Source: Dryocola sp051297175 (GTDB lineage Bacteria; Pseudomonadota; Gammaproteobacteria; Enterobacterales; Enterobacteriaceae). From it: DNA of 64,000 bases. The translations under genes were made by a program, and so were the position numbers. Shown here piece by piece: positions 8,896 to 16,856 of the stretch (position 1 is the first letter of the stretch; each line of letters starts with the position of its first letter). Below the pieces are notes generated by a model. The model did no database searches. It was not told the origin of the DNA and worked only from the letters and a program-made list of their open reading frames with translations. Where the stretch lies: assembly GCF_051297175.1 (NCBI RefSeq), contig NZ_JBINNY010000001.1:3100001-3164000 (forward strand), in the 5' to 3' direction.

Positions 8896-9314
8896 GGCCT
8901 GATCCCCATGCGTTCAAATAATACGTCCGGAGAGACATAGCTCATCTCCCCCGTTGCCGCGTCTACCGCCACCTGAATGGTGTAGCCGGTCGTCGTGCAT
9001 TTTCCGCTAGCGGCATCCACAATCTGGTAGCCGATTTTCAGACGGTTTTCGAACTCTTTTACGCTCGCCCGTACCAGGATCTGCTGTTCAAAGGTTAACG
9101 GGCCGCGATACTTCACCCGCGTGTCCACCACCGGCCAGACGAAGCCTGACGCTTTCATCGCCCGATAGCCGTAGCCGAACTGGTCGAGCAGCGCCTCGCG
9201 GGCCACTTCGAAATAGCGGAAATAGTTGCCGTGCCAGACCACGCCCATCGCGTCCACGTCGTGGAAGGGCACTTTGATACTCACTTCTGCGCTAAAGCGT
9301 GGGTCGCTTAACAT
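8892..9314 (-). CDS. apeK: Acyl-ACP thioesterase, 4HBT/YbgC family
   Basis: A 140-residue hotdog thioesterase. Residues about 16-35 carry the 4-hydroxybenzoyl-CoA-thioesterase-type motif DVDAMGVVWHGNYFRYFE, with the catalytic Asp and GxxxHxxY spacing. In the pathway it would release or edit acyl chains bound to the carrier proteins. It overlaps both neighbours (the acyltransferase gene apeJ and the LolA-like gene), so it is translated in series with them. Confidence 0.87.
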   Translation of the reverse strand: MLSDPRFSAEVSIKVPFHDVDAMGVVWHGNYFRYFEVAREALLDQFGYGYRAMKASGFVWPVVDTRVKYRGPLTFEQQILVRASVKEFENRLKIGYQIVDAASGKCTTTGYTIQVAVDAATGEMSYVSPDVLFERMGIRP

Positions 9315-11032
9315 TCCCTCTCCCGTTCCTGCGGCAATTGCCAGAAATCATAAAAATTAAACCAGTCGAGCGGCGAGCGTAAAGCGTAGGCCTCAAGCCG
9401 TTCGGCGTAGCGATCGACCGCCTGCTGTAACGCCTGCTGGCGCGTGGCGCGCGGCAGTATGAGCGGGTCGGCAAACGGCTCCGCGTGAATCAGCAGTTTG
9501 CCCTCTTCGCGCAGCACCATCATTAAAATGACCGGACAGCGTAATGCCGCCGCCAGGATAAACGGCCCTTGCGGAAAGGGGGCGGGCGCGCCCATAAACG
9601 GGCTCCAGCACACGCGCCGTTCGCCGCCGCGCTGCGGATTAACCGCAATCCTGTCGCCCACGATCGCCACCCATTCCCCCGCGTCTAGCTTATCGCGCAG
9701 CATGATGGCGGTTTCCGGGCCGATGTGCGTAACGGGCAGCAGATTGACCGCCGCCTGCGGCGCTATCTCTTCGACAATCTGGCGAAACCGCTGGGCGTGG
9801 TCGGTAAAAACCAGCGCGTTGATGACCAGGCCCGCGTCAACCTGCGCCAGCGCGCGGCTGGCTTCGATATCCCCGAGGTGCGCGGCGAGGATCAGCCTGC
9901 CGCCGCCGGGCTGCGGCTGCAAAACTTCGCGGCTGCCGGGAGCAAAATGAATGTCGCGCCCCCATTTGATGTCCCCGCGCCAGGCGGCGATTTTGTTGAG
10001 CATCGCGTCGCCAAAGCGCAAAAAGTGGCGATAGCTGTTGAGGCCCGCAGGGAGATCGATTTGTTTAGCCGCCGCCCGCTCGCGAACGCGTTCAAGCCAC
10101 CTTTGCGAAGCCCGGCGCTGATCTTTGCCGGTGAGCCACATCCACGCCACGACAGGATACAGCAAAAGGTTGAAAGCGCCCCGCCCCAACAGGTGGTAGA
10201 CGCGCAGCATCAGGCGCATTCCGGCAAGGCCTTTGCGCTCGGGCACGGCGGCCCAGTGCGCGGCGCGGCGGCGGCGAGCGAGCAGCGAAGGGATGCGCGG
10301 CAGCATGCCGAAGAACAGCCGCGTGTGCATCCAGGAGATGCGCAGGTTGTCGTGCAGCGCGTCGAAGTGCGATATCCCGTCCTGCGGATAGGTCACGCGG
10401 GTGCGTAAAAAGCGGCTTTCCGTGCCGCTCCAGTAAAGCCGCACCATGATTTCGGTGTCGAAATCCATGCGTTTGCCGGGCGGGTGACGGGCAATGACGG
10501 CAAGCGTTGCTGCGACAGGGTAAACGCGGAATCCGCACATGCTGTCTTTTAGCGACAGGGAAAGCGTTTCGATCCACACCCATACGTGGGTAACGTAGCG
10601 CCCGTACAGGCGGGCTTTAGGGACGGATTCGTCGTATTCCGGCTGGCCGGAAATCAGGCTTGCCGGGTTCCGCCGCGCCTCGTCCAGAAAACGGGGAAGG
10701 TCTTCGATGCGGTGCTGCCCGTCGGCGTCGAGCTGCACGGCGTGGCTGAAGCCCGCCCGCCGCGCGGCCTGCAGCCCGGCAATCACCGCCTGCCCTTTTC
10801 CGCCGTTGGTCGCCAGACGCACCAGCGTGACGTTCGGATAGCCTGCCGCCAGAAGATCGAGCTGCCGCGCGGTTGCCCGGTCGCTGCCGTCGTCAACGAT
10901 AAAGACCGGCAGCGCGAACGGCGCAAGGCGCGCCAGCACGCAGGGCATCGTCGCGCCGTGGTTGTAGCAGGGGATCACCACGCAGGGCTGGATCTCAGCG
11001 GCGTTCGGTGCGGCGTGCGTCAGCGCGGACAT
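9308..11032 (-). CDS. apeJ: Fused glycosyltransferase family 2 / lauroyl-type acyltransferase
   Basis: A 574-residue two-domain protein. The N-terminal half is a GT-A family 2 glycosyltransferase: PCYNHGATM at 21-29, VDDGSD at 46-51 and LDADGQH at 101-107 (DxD-type metal site). The C-terminal half resembles LpxL/HtrB lysophospholipid acyltransferases, with AAHLGDIEA near residue 385 supplying the HxxxxD/E-type motif. It probably joins a sugar and an acyl chain to the polyene, building its membrane anchor. The fusion is typical of aryl polyene clusters. A short hydrophobic stretch near residue 285 may bring it to the inner membrane. It overlaps apeI by 13 bases. Confidence 0.85.
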   Translation of the reverse strand: MSALTHAAPNAAEIQPCVVIPCYNHGATMPCVLARLAPFALPVFIVDDGSDRATARQLDLLAAGYPNVTLVRLATNGGKGQAVIAGLQAARRAGFSHAVQLDADGQHRIEDLPRFLDEARRNPASLISGQPEYDESVPKARLYGRYVTHVWVWIETLSLSLKDSMCGFRVYPVAATLAVIARHPPGKRMDFDTEIMVRLYWSGTESRFLRTRVTYPQDGISHFDALHDNLRISWMHTRLFFGMLPRIPSLLARRRRAAHWAAVPERKGLAGMRLMLRVYHLLGRGAFNLLLYPVVAWMWLTGKDQRRASQRWLERVRERAAAKQIDLPAGLNSYRHFLRFGDAMLNKIAAWRGDIKWGRDIHFAPGSREVLQPQPGGGRLILAAHLGDIEASRALAQVDAGLVINALVFTDHAQRFRQIVEEIAPQAAVNLLPVTHIGPETAIMLRDKLDAGEWVAIVGDRIAVNPQRGGERRVCWSPFMGAPAPFPQGPFILAAALRCPVILMMVLREEGKLLIHAEPFADPLILPRATRQQALQQAVDRYAERLEAYALRSPLDWFNFYDFWQLPQEREREC

Positions 11033-11373
11033 AGTTTTATTTTTCCGCTGCTCGCCGGCCTGCGCGCCTCGTCGGCAAGCGCGAGGTATTCGAAGCTCAG
11101 CACGCCGCGTTCCGGGTTCCAGTTCAGGTTCAGCTCAAGCAGGCTTTCCGGCAGCACCGGGCGCTGGAACTTTACGCTGTCGACGGCGCTAAAACGCATG
11201 TCGGGGGCCAGCTCCGCGCCGAAGCTCATCACCCAGTCAAGCTGCGCCACGCCGGGCAGCAGCGGCCGGGTCGGGAAGTGGCCGCGAAACCAGTCGAGGC
11301 CAGCCGGAATACGCAGCCGCAGGCAAAGGCTGTTTTCGCCGGGCCGCGTGCGGCTTTCAATAATGGGTTTCAT
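11020..11373 (-). CDS. apeI: Aryl polyene dehydratase subunit, FabZ-like
   Basis: A 117-residue hotdog protein with the FabZ signature GHFPTRPLLPGVAQLDW: catalytic His32 is present, but the residue 14 positions later, normally Glu, is Asp46. The partner ApeP lacks the His and keeps Glu. The pair is therefore best read as a heterodimer that removes water from 3-hydroxyacyl-ACP to make the conjugated double bonds. It overlaps the ligase gene apeH by 17 bases. Confidence 0.87.
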   Translation of the reverse strand: MKPIIESRTRPGENSLCLRLRIPAGLDWFRGHFPTRPLLPGVAQLDWVMSFGAELAPDMRFSAVDSVKFQRPVLPESLLELNLNWNPERGVLSFEYLALADEARRPASSGKIKLCPR

Positions 11374-12691
11374 TAAATAATTCCTGTAGTTGCGCCCAGG
11401 CCCGTTTGCTCTGGCTGTTTAGCGGGATGCTTTCCACGATGCGCCAGTAACGCGGGACGGCCACAGGCTCAAGCCACTGACGAAGCGCGTTTCGCCAGTG
11501 GATTTTATAGTTGACCGGCAGCGCCGCCCTGTTCTTTGGCACCACAACGGCGCCGAGCACGGTGCGCCCGGCACGGGTTAGGGGAACTGCCGCCGCGTCC
11601 TGCACGTCCGGCAGCGCCAGCAGGCGGCGTTCGACTTCGCTCAGCGAAACGCGCTTCTCTTCAATTTTGACGATGCGGTCTCGGCGGCCCAGAAGCCTGA
11701 ACGCCCCGTCCGGCGTAAATTCGAGTTTATCGTCAAGGCGGCAGCTGCCGCCCTCGACCAAAGGCGAGGTCAACGCCCAGCCGTCCTGCTCCGGGACAAA
11801 GCCGACGGCAGGAAACGGCTGCCAGAGCAGTCCGGCCGACAGATGCCTGCGCCAGGCGATGACGCCGGTTTCCGTCGTGCCATAAATCTCGCAAACCGCC
11901 TCGCCCAGCCAGTCCTGCACCCGCCGGGCGGTTTCATCGTCCAGCATTCCCGCCGCAGAAATAATCTTGCGGCACCGGGGGGCGGCAAGGCCAGCGTCAA
12001 GACGCTTCAGAAAGGCCGGGCTGCTGATAAACAGCAGCGGGTGGCCGGTATGCGCGGCGAGCTGCTCCGGGAAGTGGATCAACGCGGCGTCAGCGGGCAG
12101 GCCCAGCGCCATCGGCAGCATGACGCGGAACGTCAGGCCGTACATATGCTGGTGGCTGACGGAGGCAACGACGCGGCAGTTTTCCAGCTCGCGGCCCCAC
12201 AGCTTCGCCAGCCAGGCGCTTTCTTCATTCAGCGCGCCGACCGTTTTACGAACCTGCGAGGGTTCCCCGGTGGAGCCGGAGGTAAAAAGTATCACCGCAG
12301 CACCTGGCGCTATCGGCGGCAGCGTTTGTTCAGCCTGCGGCGCTAATGCCTGCGCGTTGATAACCGGGCAATCGAGCGCCAGCGGTAAATCGGTGATGAC
12401 GCCGCTGAACTGTGACCTTTGCTCGCGCAGCTGCGCCTCGCGGCAGTGCCCCGGCAGCACGGGCGTTTTCCCCGCGTGCAGCGCGGCGAGCAGCGCAACG
12501 GTGAACCGGTAGCCGCTCTCGAAGCACAGCGCCCAGCGCTCTTCGGGGCGTGTTTTCAGCTCGCCATAAAGCCGGTGAACGTCTTCAACGAGCGCGGCCT
12601 GCGTGCAGATTTTATCGCCTTCAAAGGCCACAATATGCTGCGGCCCGCGTGCGGCGCTAAGCCACTCGCCGAGGGGTAAAAACTTATCCAT
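11357..12691 (-). CDS. apeH: Aryl starter-unit ligase (ANL adenylating enzyme)
   Basis: A 444-residue adenylate-forming enzyme. Core motifs are FTSGSTGEPSQ near residue 140, YGTTETG near 268, LGRRDRIVKIEEKRVS in the hinge and C-terminal region, and NSQSKRAW near 431 for the catalytic-lysine loop. It is shorter than most acyl-CoA ligases, as expected for aryl polyene starter ligases. In the characterised pathway the equivalent enzyme activates a 4-hydroxyaryl acid and loads it on a carrier protein; the exact starter here is not known. The ATG overlaps the end of the preceding ligase-linked membrane gene apeG by 8 bases. Confidence 0.85.
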   Translation of the reverse strand: MDKFLPLGEWLSAARGPQHIVAFEGDKICTQAALVEDVHRLYGELKTRPEERWALCFESGYRFTVALLAALHAGKTPVLPGHCREAQLREQRSQFSGVITDLPLALDCPVINAQALAPQAEQTLPPIAPGAAVILFTSGSTGEPSQVRKTVGALNEESAWLAKLWGRELENCRVVASVSHQHMYGLTFRVMLPMALGLPADAALIHFPEQLAAHTGHPLLFISSPAFLKRLDAGLAAPRCRKIISAAGMLDDETARRVQDWLGEAVCEIYGTTETGVIAWRRHLSAGLLWQPFPAVGFVPEQDGWALTSPLVEGGSCRLDDKLEFTPDGAFRLLGRRDRIVKIEEKRVSLSEVERRLLALPDVQDAAAVPLTRAGRTVLGAVVVPKNRAALPVNYKIHWRNALRQWLEPVAVPRYWRIVESIPLNSQSKRAWAQLQELFNETHY

Positions 12692-13259
12692 GGCGGCGTT
12701 TTACCCGCTGGCGTACCAGCCACTCGCCGACGAACAGCGCGCCCATCGCCAGATAGCTGAGCATGCCGTTCCACAGCGTCCAGAGGTGAATATCGCCGTG
12801 CAGGCAGGTCCACAGCGAAACGCTGCCGTTAGCGATAAAGAAAGCGCACCAGGCTTGGGTCACTCGCCGCGTATAGCGCACCGCCGCCGGGGAAAGCTCC
12901 CCTTCGCGCCAGCGCGCCAGGCGTTCCACGATGGGCATTTTGCCTAACAGCGAGCCGCCGAAAAGCGCCAGCATGACGGCATTCACCACCAGCGGATACC
13001 ACAGCAGCAGCCGCGCTTCACGCAGCCAGATGCTCGCCAGGGTGAGGATGATGCCGACTGCGGCAAGCCCCTGCCCGGCGCGAACTAACGCGCCGCTTTT
13101 CCCGCGCAGCGCCGCAAGCCGTAGGACAAAGCACAGCGCGAGCAGCGGCAGCAGAATACGCAGGTGCGGATGGGTCAGGGCGAGCCACACGGCAAAAGGC
13201 CAGCCAATAACGGCCAGCCCTCCAGCAAGGTTTAGCAACGCTGCGGCCCGCGCGCGCAT
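12684..13259 (-). CDS. apeG: Membrane protein of the aryl polyene cluster (COG4648-like)
   Basis: A 191-residue integral membrane protein with about five to six hydrophobic helices (for example around residues 15-30, 35-45, 62-78, 80-100, 130-148 and 158-175) and no recognisable catalytic motif. Proteins of this kind sit between the carrier-protein and ligase genes in aryl polyene clusters; their role is unknown. The ATG overlaps the TGA of apeF by one base, and the gene is followed at once by apeH. Confidence 0.75.
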   Translation of the reverse strand: MRARAAALLNLAGGLAVIGWPFAVWLALTHPHLRILLPLLALCFVLRLAALRGKSGALVRAGQGLAAVGIILTLASIWLREARLLLWYPLVVNAVMLALFGGSLLGKMPIVERLARWREGELSPAAVRYTRRVTQAWCAFFIANGSVSLWTCLHGDIHLWTLWNGMLSYLAMGALFVGEWLVRQRVKRRHG

Positions 13260-13507
13260 CAGGAATCCTGGTGCAGCCGTTCTACCGCATCCACCACGTC
13301 CTGCACGGTGCGTACCGCCTTGAAATCCTCCGGCCTGATTTTCTTGCCGGTGCGCTTTTGCAGATGCACGACCATGTCCACGGCATCGATGCTGTCGAGA
13401 TCTAAATCTTCGTACAGGCGCGCTTCGGGGGTGATTTGCTCCGCGTCCAGCTCGAACAGCTTGACCAGCAGCCCGCTCACTTCCTGATAAATATCTTCTT
13501 TATTCAT
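13259..13507 (-). CDS. apeF: Acyl carrier protein
   Basis: An 82-residue acidic protein with the phosphopantetheine attachment motif LDLDSIDAVD (Ser of DSI about residue 39). It is one of two carrier proteins in the operon, 23 bases downstream of the other. In the pathway such proteins hold the growing chain while the ketosynthases, reductase and dehydratase act. Which of the two takes the aryl starter and which the malonyl units cannot be decided from sequence. Confidence 0.9.
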   Translation of the reverse strand: MNKEDIYQEVSGLLVKLFELDAEQITPEARLYEDLDLDSIDAVDMVVHLQKRTGKKIRPEDFKAVRTVQDVVDAVERLHQDS

Positions 13508-13530
13508 AACCTGCTCGTTGTTTCAATCAT

Positions 13531-13803
13531 TCAGGCGTCGTGCGCCGGGTTAAGGCTGGCAATAAACGCGGCCAGGGTCGCCACCGAGTAAAAATGCTGG
13601 CGCATGGCTTCGTTTTCGGCGGAGAGCACCACGCCATAGCTTTTTTTAACCGCCAGGCCCAGCTCGAGCGCGTCGATTGAGTCCAGCCCCAGGCCATCGT
13701 CGCCAAACAGCGGGGCTTCGCTGTCGATATCGTCAACGCTGACGTCTTCAAGACTGAGCGTGTCGATAATTAACCGTTTCAGTGCGTTGTGTAGTGAATC
13801 CAT
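13531..13803 (-). CDS. apeE: Acyl carrier protein
   Basis: A 90-residue carrier protein with the attachment site LGLDSIDALE (Ser about residue 41) in a four-helix ACP pattern. It follows the acyltransferase gene apeD by 15 bases. Together with apeF it gives the operon two carriers, which are expected substrates of the phosphopantetheinyl transferase at the end of the cluster. Confidence 0.9.
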   Translation of the reverse strand: MDSLHNALKRLIIDTLSLEDVSVDDIDSEAPLFGDDGLGLDSIDALELGLAVKKSYGVVLSAENEAMRQHFYSVATLAAFIASLNPAHDA

Positions 13804-13818
13804 AAATGTATCCGGGTC

Positions 13819-14601
13819 TTAACGAGAGTCAGGCACTAAAGCCTGACGGAAATAATCACTCAGACGACGCGCCGCCTGCGCGGGGGCCTCGTCCTGTGCT
13901 TTTATAAAATTCTGGCTGTCGATCCGCTCGCGCACCGTCAGCGTAATCATCGGCCTGCGCGCCGGTATCTGATACCAGCGGCTTTCCTTATCGAGGAAGC
14001 GCCGGTCGCAGTGAATGTGCACCAGGCGCACCGGGCAGCCGCTGCGTACCGCCATTTGCGCCGCGCCGCGTTGGATAACAAGCGGCTCGCCGGGACGGGT
14101 ACGCGTGCCCTCGGGGAATATCAGGATTGACTCCCCCGCCGCCAGCCGCCGCTGGCTTTCGGGCAATAGCGTTTCCCCCTGGCTGTTCACCAGGTAATCC
14201 GCCGCCCGGATAACGCCGCGAAAGCAGGGATTGTTCATCAGGCCTGCTTTCACCAGGCAGCCAATTTCGGGCGCCTGCGAGGCGATAAAAACGTAATCCA
14301 GCAGCGTCGGATGGTTTGCCACGACCAGGCAGCCTTTGTCGCCGCGTAGCAGGTCCACGCCCGTAAACCGGTAATCAAAAACGCCCAACAAACGCCCGAT
14401 GCGTAAAAATAGCCTAAAGCTTGCGGCGATGCTGCGGCGTGCCAGGGCGCGGCGTTTGTCGCGGTTTCGCACCACGACGAGCAGAACGTTAAACCACAGC
14501 AGCGAGAGCGCAAGCCCCCCGCTGCCGAAAAGGATAAACAGCCAGCCGGTCATGGCAACACGCCAGCACCAGCCCAACTTTTGGGCTATCCCCTGCTCCA
14601 T
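13819..14601 (-). CDS. apeD: 1-acyl-glycerol-3-phosphate-type acyltransferase
   Basis: A 260-residue member of the PlsC-like acyltransferases. After an N-terminal membrane helix it has VANHPTLLD (NHxxxxD motif, residues 96-102) and FPEGTRT (about 163-168). Such enzymes transfer an acyl group from a carrier to a glycerol or lipid backbone, so it may help attach the polyene to its lipid anchor. A GTG start at 14622 is possible. The ATG at 14601 is preferred because it overlaps the apeC stop codon (TAATG), the usual coupling in this operon. Confidence 0.83.
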   Translation of the reverse strand: MEQGIAQKLGWCWRVAMTGWLFILFGSGGLALSLLWFNVLLVVVRNRDKRRALARRSIAASFRLFLRIGRLLGVFDYRFTGVDLLRGDKGCLVVANHPTLLDYVFIASQAPEIGCLVKAGLMNNPCFRGVIRAADYLVNSQGETLLPESQRRLAAGESILIFPEGTRTRPGEPLVIQRGAAQMAVRSGCPVRLVHIHCDRRFLDKESRWYQIPARRPMITLTVRERIDSQNFIKAQDEAPAQAARRLSDYFRQALVPDSR

Positions 14602-15323
14602 TAGCGACGCGTCCACTGCCACTGAAGCCTTTCGCCGTCGAGGGTAAATTCAGGCGACTGCGCAAGCCAGGCATGCAGAAAGGCAAGGCTTTGCGGCAGG
14701 ATTGCCGAGTTCTCAGAGGTGGACGGACGGCTTTCGACGCTTATTTGCGAACCGGGTTCCAGCAGCAGCGCCACCGCATAGGGGTAAGCCCGTGGCTCGT
14801 CGGCCAGATGGGGCTGGTAAAAATCAGGTATGGTTCCGTCAAAATCGACCAGCAGCACGCGCCGATAGCCCGCATGATGAAATGCGGCGACTTCAACCAG
14901 CGCCTGCCCGAAGGTGTCGCGCCCGGCGCTAATAGAGGAAGAAACAAGCGGCTTTTTTGCGGCGATGGTTGCATTGCCAACGGCGGCGTTATGCACCGAC
15001 ATGGCGAAGTCCGTTGGCGAAACGGGCTGCTTTTCGGCTAGCGCCGTGAGGATTTTATAGTTGCGCTCCAGCTCGCCGTGGCGGCTGGCAAAAACGAGCG
15101 CGTCAGCGTCGGCGCAGGCAAGCACGGCCAAAGCGCAATCCACCGCAAGACGGCTGCCAGACGCCAGGCGGCGCGCGGTCATCATCGGTAAAAAGGTGCT
15201 TTTGGCGAGTTCGGCCGTCGCGCTAATGACCGGCGGCAGTGTGGCCCACTCCTGCCACCGTTCGGCATCCGTTAAGCCGGGGGCGCGGGCCTGCCAGTCG
15301 ACAAGGTTAAACGCTAACTTCAT
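14601..15323 (-). CDS. apeC: Ketosynthase-like chain-length factor homologue
   Basis: A 240-residue protein like the N-terminal part of beta-ketoacyl synthases. The segment SVHNAAVGNATIAA matches ketosynthase sequence before the active site, but the region that should hold the nucleophile reads SSSISAGRDTFGQA with no Cys, and there are no downstream His motifs. It is therefore probably not a condensing enzyme. In the characterised pathway ApeC forms a complex with the active ketosynthase ApeO, like a chain-length factor. First gene of the operon. The start could be ATG 15338 (five codons longer); 15323 is chosen by similarity to the usual MK-hydrophobic beginning. Confidence 0.78.
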   Translation of the reverse strand: MKLAFNLVDWQARAPGLTDAERWQEWATLPPVISATAELAKSTFLPMMTARRLASGSRLAVDCALAVLACADADALVFASRHGELERNYKILTALAEKQPVSPTDFAMSVHNAAVGNATIAAKKPLVSSSISAGRDTFGQALVEVAAFHHAGYRRVLLVDFDGTIPDFYQPHLADEPRAYPYAVALLLEPGSQISVESRPSTSENSAILPQSLAFLHAWLAQSPEFTLDGERLQWQWTRR

Positions 15324-15540
15324 TTTCGCTACCATCATTCATACGCTGCTGCCTGCAGATATATCTTTTTAATTTGTCACAGGCTATGGAATAACTCTCA
15401 AACCGATCGGATATATCCAAAAGAAGTTATTTTTTGGTCGACCAAGGGATCGGCGGCGCGGAATAGTAACAAAAGCTGCGCTGAAATAAATCAGTATCGG
15501 TAAAATCTCATGGCCCGGTGTCCATACCGGCCCACGCTAA
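15324..15540 (-). promoter_or_regulatory. Upstream region of the aryl polyene operon
   Basis: About 215 bases between apeC and ymdA with no gene. They contain a perfect 12-base palindrome TTGGTCGACCAA (15434-15445) and the palindromes GGATATATCC (15409-15418) and CCGATCGG (15403-15410), which are candidate operators. No clear sigma-70 promoter could be fixed. A short stem CCGGT/ACCGG lies at 15515-15530 near the 3' end of ymdA. Confidence 0.4.
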
Positions 15541-15852
15541 TTACTGATAGACAACGTTGATGACCGCGAGGCGATGCTGCGGATCGAGATAGTGAATGTC
15601 GGTATGAACAGGGGTGTCGCTTTTTACTGAGTAACGGCCAAGCTGGTTTATCTTAACGGTATAGGTTGCCGGTTTGCCCTGCCTGGTGCAGGAGATATTG
15701 ACCGTTTGGGCCTGCGGGGTAAAGCCGCATCCCCCTTCAACAATCTGGCCGGTAAAATGGATAACGCCGTCTACGGCACCGGCCTGTGACAGAGGTATCA
15801 GGGCCGCAAACGTCGCGAAACAAAGTAACCTTTTAACAGTAGCTTTTACCAC
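15541..15852 (-). CDS. ymdA: Secreted curli-linked protein YmdA-like
   Basis: A 103-residue protein with a signal peptide ending near LSQAGA. The mature part resembles a small fimbrial-subunit domain: VIHFTGQIVEGGCGF near the start, two Cys residues and a final VVYQ. It starts with GTG at 15852, eight bases after GGAG. In E. coli, ymdA follows csgC in the same place and has a similar length, so it is assigned by position. Its function is unknown; the pilin-like pattern suggests an extracellular or periplasmic role. Confidence 0.65.
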   Translation of the reverse strand: MVKATVKRLLCFATFAALIPLSQAGAVDGVIHFTGQIVEGGCGFTPQAQTVNISCTRQGKPATYTVKINQLGRYSVKSDTPVHTDIHYLDPQHRLAVINVVYQ

Positions 15853-15981
15853 GTTCTGTACTCCTCAAATGCAGGTCGTAATGAGGTTATCGGCAGAAAA
15901 CAAAAGCACTACAGTTAAACATTGGTCTATAGATGACACATTCACAACTACAGGGTCACATTCCGGTGACATTTTTATTCA

Positions 15982-16311
15982 TTATATTTTGCCGGGCGGC
16001 GTCCACTGTTTTTCAAGGTGAATATCCTTTCCGTCCGTAAGGGTGACGGTAATAGCGACGCTATCGCCGGGATCGATATTCAGGCTCAGGCTGGTGAGTT
16101 TTATCGGCTGGTTGGCTTTAATTTGAACGCTGGACTGCTGGCTGCTGGTGCTCTGCCCCGCAGCTCCGGAACGCGTTGCGGCAAGCGTCATCGAGCAACG
16201 GCAGTCGCTGGTAAGCGTGGCGACGGGTTCGATGGTGTAAATATTACCCTGCTGCTGGGTGGCGAAAGTGAGCTGATTTGAGAGTGCGGCAAGCAAAATT
16301 AACGTGTGCAT
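15982..16311 (-). CDS. csgC: Curli assembly protein CsgC
   Basis: A 109-residue periplasmic protein with a short signal sequence, the CRC (CxC) motif near residue 40, and the family's serine/glutamine-rich loop and ANQPIKLTSLSLNI segment. CsgC blocks amyloid formation by CsgA inside the periplasm. The ATG at 16311 directly follows GGGGAAACT and gives the usual length of about 110 residues; an upstream in-frame start at 16323 is less likely. It is third in csgBAC, after a hairpin that probably lowers its expression relative to csgA. Confidence 0.92.
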   Translation of the reverse strand: MHTLILLAALSNQLTFATQQQGNIYTIEPVATLTSDCRCSMTLAATRSGAAGQSTSSQQSSVQIKANQPIKLTSLSLNIDPGDSVAITVTLTDGKDIHLEKQWTPPGKI

Positions 16312-16325
16312 AGTTTCCCCCAATA

Positions 16326-16352
16326 AAAAAACAGGGCCATGGCCCTGTTTTT
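16326..16352 (-). terminator. Perfect hairpin between csgA and csgC
   Basis: The palindrome AACAGGGCC AT GGCCCTGTT, flanked by A and T runs on both sides, has the form of a bidirectional rho-independent terminator. It lies 20 bases after the csgA stop and before csgC, so it probably ends most csgBA transcripts and leaves csgC to read-through. Confidence 0.8.
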
Positions 16353-16371
16353 ATATAGCGCAGATTCTCAG

Positions 16372-16809
16372 TTAGTACTGGGAAGCCGTCGCATGGTTAC
16401 CAAAGCCAACCTGGGTCACGTTGACGTGTGAACCTGATGCGGTCTGGTCAACAACGGCGCCGTTGCTAGCACCGTATTGATGCACGGTGATATCAGACTG
16501 TTTGCCGTTCCACTGATCGATGGTGGCGTTGTTGGCATAGCCATTTTGCAGCAGCTCTACTGAACTCTGATCGGAGCCCTGACCTACGTCAGCCCCGTTA
16601 GCACCACCGAACTGTTTAATATCGGTAATGGAGTTTTTAGCGTCAGATTGCAGTGCAGTCGCGTTGTTACCGCCACCACCCTGATAAATTTTCAGGGTTG
16701 AGTTTTCATTTGATTGTGGGAAACTTCCGCCGCCATGACCAAAACTATCTGCCATTGCGCCACCGGAAACTACCAACGCTGCTAATGCTGCCACTTTGAA
16801 AAAGTTCAT
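16372..16809 (-). CDS. csgA: Major curlin subunit CsgA
   Basis: A 145-residue secreted amyloid protein. After a signal peptide (about residues 1-20, ending AMADS) there is a glycine-rich segment, then five imperfect repeats of the S-x5-Q-x-G-x-x-N-x-A-x3-Q type (for example STLKIYQGGGGNNATALQSD and SHVNVTQVGFGNHATASQY). These repeats stack into the curli beta-helix. It is preceded by csgB with a 47-base gap. In this family CsgA is secreted through CsgG and nucleated by CsgB. Confidence 0.96.
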   Translation of the reverse strand: MNFFKVAALAALVVSGGAMADSFGHGGGSFPQSNENSTLKIYQGGGGNNATALQSDAKNSITDIKQFGGANGADVGQGSDQSSVELLQNGYANNATIDQWNGKQSDITVHQYGASNGAVVDQTASGSHVNVTQVGFGNHATASQY

Positions 16810-16856
16810 GGTAAACCCCCATCGGATTGAGAATAATAGCCCAAATAGTTTGTGTA

